Source of the DNA: Streptomyces bikiniensis
GTDB taxonomy: Bacteria > Actinomycetota > Actinomycetes > Streptomycetales > Streptomycetaceae
NCBI GenBank assembly: GCA_000716465.1
Contig: JNWL01000005.1
Span: 124,001 to 188,000, forward strand
DNA length: 64,000 nucleotides
Direction of reading: 5' to 3'
Shown: positions 7,808 through 18,079 of the stretch, one piece after another
How positions within the stretch are numbered: the stretch's first letter is position 1
How the letters are laid out: every line of letters begins with the position of its first letter
Translations under genes and position numbers: made by a program
The notes under the pieces: model-generated
Told to the model about the DNA's origin: nothing
Database searches by the model: none
What the model saw: only the letters and a program-made list of their open reading frames with translations

Positions 7808-9217
7808 TCACTTGGCGCGGCGGCGGCGTCCGCCCCGCGCCGACGAGGGCTTCCGGCCGCCGGTCCCCGGGCGGCCGGCCCCCTCCGCGCGGTCGGCGGA
7901 GACCACGAGCGCCGCGAGTGCCGTGGTGACCGGGACGGACGCCACCAGGCCGATCGAGCCGACCAGTGTCCGGACGATCTCCTCGGCCACCAGCTCGCTG
8001 TTGGCCACCGTCCCCATGCTGCTCTGCGCGATGGAGAAGAGCAGCAACAGCGGCAGGGCGGCGCCCGCGTAGGCGAGCACCAGCGTGTTCACGACCGAGG
8101 CGATGTGGTCGCGGCCGATCCGGATCCCCGCCCGGTACAGGCCGCGCGGCCCCATGCCCGGATCGGCCTGGTGCAGCTCCCAGACGGCCGAGGTCTGGGT
8201 GACCGTCACGTCGTCGAGCACACCGAGCGAACCGATGATCACACTGGCCAGCAGGAGACCGGACATGTCGATGTCCGGATAGAGCCCCTTGATCAGGCCG
8301 GTGTTGTCGTCGGTGTTGCCGCTGAGCGAGGCCCAGCCGATGAAGAGCGAACCGAGCAGCCCGATGAGCAGCAGCGAGATCAGCGTGCCGAGCACCGCGA
8401 CCGAGGTGCGGGCCGAGAGCCCGTGGCACATGTAGAGCGCGATCAGCATGATCGCGCTCGACCCGACCACCGCCACGACCAGCGGGTTCGACCCCTGCAG
8501 GATCGCGGGCAGGATGAAGAACGTCAGCACCAGGAAGCTCACGGCGAGCGCGATCAGGGCCATGAGCCCCCGCATCCGCCCGACCACCACGACCGCGAGG
8601 GCGAAGATGCCGGCGAGCACCGCCATCGGCACCTTGCGGTTCACGTCCGTCACCGCGTACTGGAGGTCGTACGGGGCGTCGGGTGCGTACGCCACCACCA
8701 CGCCCTGTCCCTCCTCCAGTTGGCGCGGTGCGCCCGGCTGCACGATCTCGGTGAACTCGCGCCCCTTGTTCGGGCCGGTGGTGACCTCGATCCTGGCCCT
8801 CTTGCACTCCCCCTGCTGGGACTCGACCGCCTCGCGCCCCTCCGGGGTGGAGGTGTCCCCGGTCGGCGGGACCTGACCGGCGTTCACGACCTTGCAGTCG
8901 ACGTGCTCGACGGAGACGACCCTGCCCTGCTCGGTCTGCCGGTCGAAACCGACGCCGGTGCGCTCGTGCGGCGGGGCGCCGCCGGGCCACAGGGCCACGA
9001 GCCCCACCAGTACGGCGGTGGCGAAGGGGACCAGGACGGCGGCGATGACCTTGCGCAGGTGCCGGGACACGGGGGCGGCGGGTCCGTGGCTGTGGCTGTG
9101 GCCGTGACCGGATCCGTGCCCTTGGCCGTGCCCGGAACCGGGCCCGTGGCCGTGGGACGACGGTCCCGGACCGTGGGAGTGGTCGTGCGGCTCGGGGGTC
9201 TGCTGGGGGGAAGTCAC
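7808..9217 (-). CDS. YibE/F family multipass membrane protein with His-rich N-terminus
   Basis: 469 residues from GTG at 9215-9217; an upstream in-frame start at 9250 is possible but lacks support. The first 50 residues are a His/Gly/Ser-rich stretch of HGHG-type repeats, then a helix (KVIAAVLVPFATAVLVGLVA). An extracytoplasmic segment with EGQGVVVAYAPD follows, and about seven helices include the conserved GVLDDVTVTQ and LGSLFIGWASLSGN. This is the YibE/F-like family of unknown function. The His-rich tail suggests metal binding but this is inference. It is transcribed divergently from thiC and shares the region holding the TPP riboswitch. Confidence 0.85.
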   Translation of the reverse strand: MTSPQQTPEPHDHSHGPGPSSHGHGPGSGHGQGHGSGHGHSHSHGPAAPVSRHLRKVIAAVLVPFATAVLVGLVALWPGGAPPHERTGVGFDRQTEQGRVVSVEHVDCKVVNAGQVPPTGDTSTPEGREAVESQQGECKRARIEVTTGPNKGREFTEIVQPGAPRQLEEGQGVVVAYAPDAPYDLQYAVTDVNRKVPMAVLAGIFALAVVVVGRMRGLMALIALAVSFLVLTFFILPAILQGSNPLVVAVVGSSAIMLIALYMCHGLSARTSVAVLGTLISLLLIGLLGSLFIGWASLSGNTDDNTGLIKGLYPDIDMSGLLLASVIIGSLGVLDDVTVTQTSAVWELHQADPGMGPRGLYRAGIRIGRDHIASVVNTLVLAYAGAALPLLLLFSIAQSSMGTVANSELVAEEIVRTLVGSIGLVASVPVTTALAALVVSADRAEGAGRPGTGGRKPSSARGGRRRRAK

Positions 9218-9298
9218 CGACCGATCATCGCAAGAACGGCGGGGGCCCACTGTTCAGCACGCCCGGGATGACGCTAGCGTGGTGGCACCTTTGCACAC

Positions 9299-11219
<1,921 letters not shown>

Positions 11220-12320
11220 TCCGGCCGCCTCGGCGGAGGGGGCCCGCCAGGTCACCAGGCCCGGCCGGCCCGCCTCCGCGAAGCCCACCGCGAACGGCTT
11301 GTCGCCGTCGTCCGTCACCAGGTGGACGCTGCGCTCCGTCACGCTGTCGCCCGGCGGGACCGTCCGGGCGACCCGGTCGGACGGGCAGCCGGGGATCTTC
11401 CCGCCGGACCTGCCGAGGACGTAGGGGGTCTTCCCTCGTATCCGCCGATCGCCCTCGGTGAGCAGACGGACCCGGCCCGTCTGGTCGGGGTGGAGGTTCC
11501 TCGGCCCGGGATCGGTGGAGGTGACCACCACGTAGTACGGGACGCCGCGCCGCTCGTTCTCGTTCAGGAGGAGGTCCAGGGCCGCGAGGCCGGCCGCGTC
11601 CCCCCGGCGTACGGACACCGGCGTGGCGGGCAGTTCGAGGACGCCGTCCTCGCGGGCGTCCCACCGGACGCGGAAGACGCCGCCCGGCTCCGCCAGCCCG
11701 GCGGACGCCGCCTTGAGGCCCCCCTCGACGGGCCGCGTGGCGACCGCACCGCCTTCGTCGAGGTAGCCGTCGGCGTTGTGCGTCAGCGACAGCACACCCA
11801 CGCCCTCGGGCAGCACATAGGTCGCACAGGTGTCGTACGAGTCGCCGGGCGCCGGCATCGTCGGCGCGGTGGCCGCGCAGGGCAGGTCGACCCCGCCCGG
11901 CCTGCCCCCGCCGCCGTAGGCCTTCTCCCCCTGCGTCCAGTCGGTGCTGTTCAGGAAGAGGTCGTTGTGCACCATGTCGGCTTCGGGGAACATCCTCCGG
12001 CCGGTGGTGGTGACCTGGAAGGTGAGGCAGTGGGGAACCCTGTTCCTCGGTTCCCGGTCCACGCGCGCCCCCTCCATGTCCTCCTTCGAGCCCCGGACCA
12101 GGCTCTTGGCCGTGATCCTGAGCTCGTACGACCGGTGGACGACGTCCCGTGCCCCGGTCCGCACCGGCAGGTCCGTCCAGGGGGCGGGTCTCTTCACGAC
12201 CCGCTTCGGGGCGGACCCCTCCGCGGCCGGCTCCAGGGCTTGTTGTCCCGTGCACCCGGCGAGGAGGGACGTCGATGCCGCGGCCATGGCGGCCTTCCTG
12301 GCGTATCCGGTCGGGTGCAT
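11220..12320 (-). pseudogene. Lipoprotein gene lacking a stop codon before thiC
   Basis: Start ATG at 12318-12320 with AGGGGAAG six bases upstream. The N-terminus MHPTGYARKAAMAAASTSLL ends in the lipobox LLAGC, so Cys22 would be lipidated. About 360 residues follow with no recognised domain; cysteine-containing segments (VPHCLTFQV, VDLPCAATAP, YDTCATYVLP, GKIPGCPSD) suggest a disulfide-bonded surface protein. No stop occurs at the expected end: the frame continues antisense through thiC and terminates only at 9225, giving a formal 1,032-residue product. I infer the native 3' end was lost next to thiC; the coordinates here stop at the thiC stop codon. Confidence 0.55.
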
Positions 12321-12451
12321 GGACTTCCCCTGCCGCACGGCGTTCCGGATCTTCCGGAGGACTGACGCAGCTCAGGAGGTCACAGGGGTGGCGGCGGGTG
12401 GAGGGCCCGGCCACTCGTGGCTCCGGGGGAGTCGCGGGCCGGGCCGGTGCG

Positions 12452-13114
12452 TCAGGGGTCGGTCGGGGCCGGTGGGGTGGCGGCGAGGGCGTCGTGGAGG
12501 AAGGGGAGGATGCCGCGTTCGAGGAGGGCGTGGCGCCAGGCCTCGCGGGCGCGGGAGAGTTCGTCGTCCGGTGCGGCGGGCGGGCCGCCCGTGCTCACCT
12601 CGACCGGGCTGTTGCGCAGGGCCGTCACGAGGAGTCCGGCGGCCGCGCAGAGCAGTCCGGCGGCGGCGAGGGAGCCGAAGACCAGACCGGCGGTGAGCAG
12701 GGTCGCGCCGAACGCCACGGTCGGCGCGAGGGCGTGCAGCACCGCTCCGACCAGCAGGAAGATGACGGCGGCGGCGCCCGCGAGGACCGGGACCATGACG
12801 GTGACGATGGCGACGACGCCCGCGCCGGTGCCGGTGCCGATGCCGGAGTCGGGGCGGTCGTGCGCGTCCGGGTCCCGGGCCCCGGCGGACGCGCGGTTCT
12901 GCTCGCGGACCTTCACGAAGTGGTCGTACTCGCTCGCGGCCGCGGAGGTGACGAGCGCCGTCGCGTTCAGCGTCATCGCGCGGAGCTGCGCGACCGTGAG
13001 CCGGGAGCCGACCCCGGCGAGTTCCGGACGTGCGTGGGCGGTGCTCAGTGCGTCGTCGAGGACCCGCTCGTACTCGGCGCGGTCCTCGGTCAGCAGGTGC
13101 GGAGCCACGTTCAT
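12452..13114 (-). CDS. Hypothetical membrane protein with two central helices
   Basis: 220 residues from ATG at 13112-13114, chosen because GGGGG lies six bases upstream; another ATG two codons earlier directly abuts that motif. An acidic N-terminal half (helical, LTEDRAEYERVLDDALSTAH) is followed by two long hydrophobic stretches, about 97-128 (VVAIVTVMVPVLAGAAAVIF) and 133-165, and a C-terminal REAWRHALLERGILPFL segment. No domain is recognised. It lies alone between the lipoprotein and metallophosphatase genes on the same strand. Confidence 0.6.
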   Translation of the reverse strand: MNVAPHLLTEDRAEYERVLDDALSTAHARPELAGVGSRLTVAQLRAMTLNATALVTSAAASEYDHFVKVREQNRASAGARDPDAHDRPDSGIGTGTGAGVVAIVTVMVPVLAGAAAVIFLLVGAVLHALAPTVAFGATLLTAGLVFGSLAAAGLLCAAAGLLVTALRNSPVEVSTGGPPAAPDDELSRAREAWRHALLERGILPFLHDALAATPPAPTDP

Positions 13115-13292
13115 GTGCATCCCCCGATGCTCCGTAGGCCCGTGACGGCAGCGGAAGACACGGCCGGGCGGGCGGAAACGGAGGAGAGCCTGCTACGGAT
13201 GCACCGATGTTATGGCCGCGATGCCGCGGCCTGACAGGGTGTTTCCGGAAATCGCCCTCCCCGGATGCGCAGGGTGATAGGTCGGCGTTCGC

Positions 13293-14837
13293 TCAGCCGT
13301 TCAGGGGGAGTTGGACGACCAGAAGCTTTCCGGCCATGGTCACTCCGCCGTCCATGGCGATCGCGAGCCCGTCGGCGTACACGTGCGGTCCGTCGACGAC
13401 CGGGCCGCCGCCGTCCTCGCCGTCCTCGGTGCCGACCTGGCCGAGCAGGTACGGGATCGGGCTGTGGCCGTGCACGATCCGGCTGCCGCCGTAGGTGGCG
13501 AGCAGCTCCTGGACGGCCTGCGGTCCCCCGTCGTCGCGGAACGCGAAGCGCTTGGTGAACTTCCGGAACACGTCCCAGACCTCGTCCGCGTCGTTCCGGT
13601 TGATGATCTCGTGGACCGTGTCGTTGACGTCCTCGATGGTCTCGCCGTATTCGAGGTACGCGGTGGTGTCCGAGTGCACGAGGAGGTGGTCGTCCTCCCG
13701 CACCACGGCGTCGAGCCGGGACATCCACTGGAGGTGGACGTCCTGGAGCCGGTCCATGTCCTGCTTCTGGCCGCCGTTGAGCAGCCAGGCGGCCTGGAAG
13801 GTGGCGGTGCCCGCGCCGGAGTTGACCGGGGTGTCGCCGAAGCGCTTGGCGCCGATGAGCAGCAGCTCGTGGTTGCCCATGAGGGCCTTGCAGTAGCCGC
13901 CGGCGGCGGCGGCCTCGGCGGACAACCGCATGACCAGGTCGATCACGCCGATGCCGTCGGGGCCGCGGTCGGTGAAGTCGCCGAGGAACCAGAGGCGGGC
14001 GTTGCCCGCGGCCCAGCCGCCGTTCTCGTCGATGAGGCCCTGGGCGCGGAGGGCGGCGACGAGTTCGTCGAGGTAGCCGTGGACGTCGCCGACGACGTAG
14101 AGCGGGCCGGGCCCGGCACCGGCCTGGGCCTCGCCGGCGGGGGCGGGCGCGGGGGAGGCCTTCACCTGGACGGTGTCGCCGCGGTTGATGACGGGCAGGT
14201 CGCGCTCGGTCGGCGTGTACCCCTCGGGCACCTCGCCCTCGGGGAACGCGTTCCCGGGGTGGCCGGAGGCGACGGGGGCCGTGGGGCCCGCGGGGGCGGC
14301 CGGGGCGGCGGCGGGGTACGGGGGCGCGGTGGTCCGGTGGCCGAGGTGGAGGGTCGGGTCGGCGGGCATGGGCGCGGCGGCCGCGGGCGCTTGCTGCGGG
14401 GCCGGGGGCGTCTGCGGTACGGACGTCTGTGGCACGGGCGTCTGCGGTACGGGCGTCTGCGGTACGGGCGTCTGCGGTACGGCTTCGGCCGCCGGGGGGC
14501 GCACCGGCATCGGCACGGGCACCGGCACGGCCTCGACCGGGGAGGATGCGACGGGGGGCAGGGGCTCGGCGGCCGGCCGGCCGTCCGGGACCGGGGCCGC
14601 GTACTCGGCCGGGGCGGTGTGCGGCTCCGGGTGGGCGCCCGGGGCGGAGTGGTGCGCCGGAGTCGGGTAGGACGCCGGGTCTCCGGCGTGGGCGTGCTCC
14701 GCCGGTGCGGGCGCCGGCTCCGGGCCCGACGGTTCGCCGGCATGGCTCTGCACGGGCACGCGCGCGTACGGCGGTACGCGGAAGTCACGCAATGTCGCCG
14801 TGCGCACCACGGGCTCCTGACCGGCCCCCTGAGTCAT
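13293..14837 (-). CDS. Calcineurin-like metallophosphatase with Pro/Ala-rich N-terminus
   Basis: 514 residues from ATG at 14835-14837, with GAGGGG upstream. Residues about 1-260 are low-complexity Pro/Ala/Glu, including five VPQTP/VPQTS units. From about 265 the metallophosphatase motifs appear: GDVHGY (metal-binding D-x-H), GDFTDRGPDG (GDxxDRG), GNHE, and a late GHSP. These bind a dinuclear metal centre; such proteins dephosphorylate Ser/Thr phosphoproteins or small phosphoesters. The N-terminal half is probably disordered and may sit at a protein or envelope interface; no signal peptide is seen. The gene is monocistronic with a long leader upstream. Confidence 0.85.
   Translation of the reverse strand: MTQGAGQEPVVRTATLRDFRVPPYARVPVQSHAGEPSGPEPAPAPAEHAHAGDPASYPTPAHHSAPGAHPEPHTAPAEYAAPVPDGRPAAEPLPPVASSPVEAVPVPVPMPVRPPAAEAVPQTPVPQTPVPQTPVPQTSVPQTPPAPQQAPAAAAPMPADPTLHLGHRTTAPPYPAAAPAAPAGPTAPVASGHPGNAFPEGEVPEGYTPTERDLPVINRGDTVQVKASPAPAPAGEAQAGAGPGPLYVVGDVHGYLDELVAALRAQGLIDENGGWAAGNARLWFLGDFTDRGPDGIGVIDLVMRLSAEAAAAGGYCKALMGNHELLLIGAKRFGDTPVNSGAGTATFQAAWLLNGGQKQDMDRLQDVHLQWMSRLDAVVREDDHLLVHSDTTAYLEYGETIEDVNDTVHEIINRNDADEVWDVFRKFTKRFAFRDDGGPQAVQELLATYGGSRIVHGHSPIPYLLGQVGTEDGEDGGGPVVDGPHVYADGLAIAMDGGVTMAGKLLVVQLPLNG
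14416..14482. repeat. 15-base tandem repeats encoding VPQTP units
   Basis: Near-identical 15-base units (GGGCGTCTGCGGTAC type) repeat four to five times within the metallophosphatase gene. They encode the pentapeptide series VPQTP on the minus strand, so copy changes would preserve frame. Confidence 0.7.
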
Positions 14838-15091
14838 CGACCCCTCCACCACCGTCGCGATGCCCTGCACATCGCGGACCGGCCTGGTCGGGGTGGTCCG
14901 CGGTGTCGTCCGCCCATCATAGGAATGAGCGTCCTCCTGTGTGACGCACCAGGGGTGGTGAATCCGGGTCCACTCCGGGTTCACCGGTCGTTTCGCCCGA
15001 ATTAGGAAGGTCCAGTCCAGGGTTGGGGCCGGTGCGGTGTTCGGTTTGGCCGTTCCCGCCCACGGGCAGGGACGGAAACGGCGTGTCCCAG

Positions 15092-15117
15092 GGCGCCTTC
15101 TTCGAAGGCGCCTTTTT
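15092..15117. terminator. Strong bidirectional-type hairpin terminator
   Basis: GGCGCCTTC (15092-15100) and GAAGGCGCC (15104-15112) form a perfect 9-base stem with a TTC loop, followed on the plus strand by TTTTT (15113-15117). The only upstream gene it can serve is the minus-strand LacI regulator ending at 15229. The plus-strand U-run would stop antisense transcripts entering that gene. Confidence 0.65.
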
Positions 15118-15119
15118 CG

Positions 15120-15218
15120 GGGCCGTCCTCTTCGGGGTGTTCTCTTCTGAGGCGTTCTCTTCGGAGGTGACCTCGTCGGAGGTGACCTCTTCGGAGGCGG
15201 CCTCTTCGCGGGGCCGGC
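15120..15218. repeat. 15-base degenerate tandem repeats in the LacI-metallophosphatase gap
   Basis: About six 15-base units related to GACCTCTTCGGAGGT run from 15125 to 15215. Each is partly self-complementary (CTTCGGAG), so the RNA could form a chain of small hairpins. Open frames cross the repeat on both strands, but no start signal or conserved product supports coding. Confidence 0.5.
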
Positions 15219-15228
15219 CCCCGTCACG

Positions 15229-16335
15229 TCAGTCCTTCGCGGGTGACCGCGGCGGACTGACCGTCGTCCGGGGCGGACGGCGCTGCGAGGAGGTGCGGAC
15301 GATGAGTTCGGTGGGTATCACCCGCTCGACCGGCCCGTCGTTCTCGACCCCCTCGATGGCGTCGATGAGGAGCTGGACGACGGCCGTGCCGATCCGGCGC
15401 GGCTTGAGCGAGAGCGTCGTGATGGGCGGTTCGGTGGTGGCGTAGCCGGCCGACTCGCTGCAGCAGACCAGCAGCAGGTCGTCCGGGACGCGCAGGCCGT
15501 AGCGGCGCGCGGCCGCGAGGAGGTCGGTTCCGTTGGGGTCGAAGAGGCCGTACACGGCGTCGGGCCGGTCCGGGCGGGCGAGCAGCCGGTCGGCCGCGAC
15601 GGCGCCCGCGCACGGATCGTGCGCCGGATAGGCCTCGTAGACGGGGTCCTGGCCCACCCGCGCGCACCAGTCGAGGTAGGCGGTGGTGGACAGGCGGGTG
15701 TACGTGTCCGTGCTGGTGCCGGTGAGGAGGCCGATCCGGCGGGCGCCGGCGTCGGCGAGGTGGTCGAGCAGGTCGAGGACGGCGGCTTCGTGGTCGTTGT
15801 CGACCCAGGCGGTGACCGGGAGGGTGCCGGCGGGGCGCCCGTCGGAGACGACGGGCAGGCCCTGGCGGACCAGTTCGGTGACGACGGGGTCGTGGTCGGA
15901 GGGGTCGATGACGACGGTGCCGTCGAGGGCGACGTTCGACCAGACGTCATGGCGGGAGGTGGCGGGGAGGATGACCAGGGCGTAGCCCCGGGCGAGCGCG
16001 GCCGACGTGGCCGCCCTGGCCATCTCCGCGAAGTACGCGAATTCGGTGAAGGTGAAAGGTTCATCCCCGTACGTGGTCACGGTCAGGCCGATGAGTCCCG
16101 ACTTGCCGGTACGGAGCGTGCGGGCCGCCGCGGACGGGCGGTAGCCCAACCGGTCGGCGACCTCGCGGACGTGGCGGCGGGTGGCGTCGGGGAGCCGGCC
16201 CTTCCCGTTGAGCGCGTCGGAGACAGTCGTGATGGAGACCCCGGCGGCGGCGGCGACGTCCCGGATGCCCGCCCTGCCCTGCCGGCTTCCCCGGGTCTGT
16301 GCCCGGCTCACCTGGTGCTTCCCTGCTGCTGTCAT
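15229..16335 (-). CDS. LacI family transcriptional regulator
   Basis: 368 residues from ATG at 16333-16335. The HTH and hinge are plain (about 22-75): IRDVAAAAGVSITTVSDALN, then RHVREVADRLGYRPSAAA. The sugar-binding-protein-like domain follows with GLTVTTYGDEPFTF and FDPNGTDLLAAA. Length is about 30 residues above the LacI norm, mostly from an extra N-terminal stretch and a basic C-terminal tail. There is no adjacent transporter or sugar gene; the divergent neighbour is an aminotransferase. An inverted repeat just upstream (16382-16411) is a candidate autoregulatory operator. Confidence 0.88.
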   Translation of the reverse strand: MTAAGKHQVSRAQTRGSRQGRAGIRDVAAAAGVSITTVSDALNGKGRLPDATRRHVREVADRLGYRPSAAARTLRTGKSGLIGLTVTTYGDEPFTFTEFAYFAEMARAATSAALARGYALVILPATSRHDVWSNVALDGTVVIDPSDHDPVVTELVRQGLPVVSDGRPAGTLPVTAWVDNDHEAAVLDLLDHLADAGARRIGLLTGTSTDTYTRLSTTAYLDWCARVGQDPVYEAYPAHDPCAGAVAADRLLARPDRPDAVYGLFDPNGTDLLAAARRYGLRVPDDLLLVCCSESAGYATTEPPITTLSLKPRRIGTAVVQLLIDAIEGVENDGPVERVIPTELIVRTSSQRRPPRTTVSPPRSPAKD

Positions 16336-16381
16336 GGCGAGCCGATAGTAGGGCGATGAGGGGCGGTCGGGACGGCCGCAT

Positions 16382-16411
16382 ATGCAGACGTTGACAGGTA
16401 CGTTTCTGCAT
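16382..16411. promoter_or_regulatory. Inverted repeat, candidate LacI-family operator
   Basis: ATGCAGA (16382-16388) is repeated inverted as TCTGCAT (16405-16411), 16 bases apart, 47 bases upstream of the LacI-family start codon, and it overlaps a plus-strand TTGACA. The wide spacing is unusual for LacI proteins, which prefer contiguous palindromes. Confidence 0.3.
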
Positions 16412-16641
16412 GATCTAAAACCATGAACTGCCTTTGAAGTGAAGGTACTTGTCTGATGGAACCTGTCACTTGTGGTTGTCGGGCGGCGTGAGCCTGGCGA
16501 GGGGGTGAAGTTTCGAAGAGGTCTCAACTCACCTCTACGGGGGACGCGCGCCACGGCGCCCGCCACCGGCGCGCGCCACCCGTTCGCGCGCCCCCTCTCC
16601 CCGGAGCGACCGGGAGGCCGTCGGGGACCGTGTCCCTCCTG

Positions 16642-16650
16642 TTGTCCACA
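16642..16650 (+). promoter_or_regulatory. DnaA box
   Basis: TTGTCCACA matches the preferred Streptomyces DnaA-box 9-mer exactly. It lies 75 bases upstream of the aminotransferase start, so DnaA could bind near that promoter. Confidence 0.5.
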
Positions 16651-16724
16651 GCCCATTCGCAGCGGAGGCGAATCCTCTTAAGGTGAGCAGTATTGGCGGT
16701 ACGGACGGTCGAGGAGGCCACACT

Positions 16725-17822
16725 GTGAGCGAGACCAGCGGGACGAGCACCGGCAGCCCCAGGCTGCGCGCCGAGCTGGACGGCGTCCCCACCTACAAGC
16801 CGGGCAAGCCGGCCGCCGCGGGCGGGCCCGTGGCCTTCAAACTGTCCTCCAACGAGAACCCCTACCCGCCGCTGCCGGGGGTCCTGGAGAGCGTGGTGGC
16901 CGGGGCCGACACCTTCAACCGGTACCCGGACATGGCCTGCACCGGTCTGATGGAGGAGCTGGCGGAGCGCTTCGGCGTGCCCGTCTCGCACCTGGCCACG
17001 GGCACCGGCTCGGTCGGGGTCGCGCAGTCGCTGCTCCAGGCGACCTCGGGCCCGGGCGACGAGGTGATCTACGCCTGGCGCTCCTTCGAGGCGTACCCGA
17101 TCATCACGCAGATCAGCGGGGCCACCTCGGTGCAGGTGCCGCTGACCGACGGCGAGGTGCACGACCTCGACGCGATGGCGGAGGCGATCACCGACCGGAC
17201 CCGGCTGATCTTCGTCTGCAACCCCAACAACCCCACGGGCACCGCGGTGCGCCGGGCCGAGCTGGAGCGCTTCCTCGACCGGGTGCCGTCCGACGTCCTG
17301 GTCGTGCTCGACGAGGCGTACAAGGAGTTCGTGCGCGACCCCGAGATCCCGGACGGCATCGAGCTGTACCGCGACCGGCCCAACGTCGCCGTGCTGCGCA
17401 CCTTCTCCAAGGCGTACGGCCTGGCGGGGCTGCGGGTCGGCTTCGCGGTCGCCCACGAGCCGGTGGCGGCGGCGCTGCGCAAGACGGCGGTGCCGTTCGG
17501 CGTGAGCCAGCTGGCGCAGGACGCGGCGGTGGCCTCGTTGCGGGCCGAGGACGAGCTGCTCGGCCGGGTCGGCTCGCTGGTGGCCGAGCGCGAGCGGGTC
17601 CGCGCGGCCCTGGTCGAGCAGGGCTGGACCGTTCCGGACACGCAGGCGAACTTCGTCTGGCTGCGGCTCGGCGAGCGGACGGTGGACTTCGCGACGGCGT
17701 GCGAGCGGCACGGCGTGGTGGTGCGTCCGTTCGCCGGCGAGGGCGTGCGCGTCACGATCGGCGAGGGCGAGGCGAACGACCTGTTCCTCCAGGCGGCGGA
17801 GGCCTTCCGCAAGGAGCTCTGA
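16725..17822 (+). CDS. Class I/II (HisC-type) aminotransferase
   Basis: 365 residues from GTG at 16725, chosen because GAGGAGG lies about nine bases upstream. PLP-site features include [36 protein letters not shown] and the Schiff-base lysine in [15 protein letters not shown] (about residue 229). This is the histidinol-phosphate aminotransferase family. In Streptomyces the copy next to cydAB is outside the his operon and could instead act on aromatic amino acids, so I give no gene symbol. A strong 15-base-stem terminator follows. Confidence 0.88.
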   Translation: MSETSGTSTGSPRLRAELDGVPTYKPGKPAAAGGPVAFKLSSNENPYPPLPGVLESVVAGADTFNRYPDMACTGLMEELAERFGVPVSHLATGTGSVGVAQSLLQATSGPGDEVIYAWRSFEAYPIITQISGATSVQVPLTDGEVHDLDAMAEAITDRTRLIFVCNPNNPTGTAVRRAELERFLDRVPSDVLVVLDEAYKEFVRDPEIPDGIELYRDRPNVAVLRTFSKAYGLAGLRVGFAVAHEPVAAALRKTAVPFGVSQLAQDAAVASLRAEDELLGRVGSLVAERERVRAALVEQGWTVPDTQANFVWLRLGERTVDFATACERHGVVVRPFAGEGVRVTIGEGEANDLFLQAAEAFRKEL

Positions 17823-17853
17823 CCCCGACCGGAGAGCGCCGAGAGGCGTGGTG

Positions 17854-17887
17854 ACGGCCCCCGCGAGCGGTTGCTCGTGGGGGCCGT
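17854..17887 (+). terminator. Strong stem-loop terminator after the aminotransferase gene
   Basis: ACGGCCCCCGCGAGC (17854-17868) pairs with GCTCGTGGGGGCCGT (17873-17887) around a GGTT loop, a 15-base stem with one G-U pair, 31 bases past the stop. Confidence 0.85.
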
Positions 17888-17979
17888 CCGCGTACGGGGG
17901 GAGATGTGAGCAAGGAGACGCCCTGTAAAGGGCCCCCGGAGACAAGTACGGATTTCATATGAGCCATAATGCTTGTGAA

Positions 17980-17995
17980 TGTGAACGCGTTCACA
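17980..17995. promoter_or_regulatory. Rex operator (ROP) upstream of cydA
   Basis: TGTGAACGCGTTCACA is a perfect 16-base palindrome that fits the S. coelicolor Rex consensus TGTGAAC-N-TTCACA type; outer CTTGTGAA/CACAAG bases extend the similarity. It lies 85 bases upstream of cydA. Rex senses NADH/NAD+ and represses the cytochrome bd genes when NADH is low, so the operator predicts induction under oxygen limitation. Confidence 0.85.
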
Positions 17996-18079
17996 AGCGT
18001 GCCCCGGTTCGTCCGCCTATGGGCGGTAAGGCCAGGGCAGAGCGCCGATGTGACCACGGCGATGTAAGGAGAAAGCGAC

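Larger units (their letters stand above)
16336..16724. other. Divergent promoter region of the LacI regulator and aminotransferase
   Basis: This 389-base gap contains an inverted repeat (16382-16411), a TTGACA hexamer (16391-16396) with TCTAAA 17 bases later (16414-16419) on the plus strand that could be a HrdB-type promoter, and a perfect DnaA box (16642-16650). No gene is visible. Confidence 0.4.

Noticed and set aside
15023..15445. Small plus-strand protein with SSEV repeats
   Set aside because: The frame derives from the 15-base intergenic repeat, crosses a terminator hairpin and runs antisense into the LacI gene; no ribosome site.
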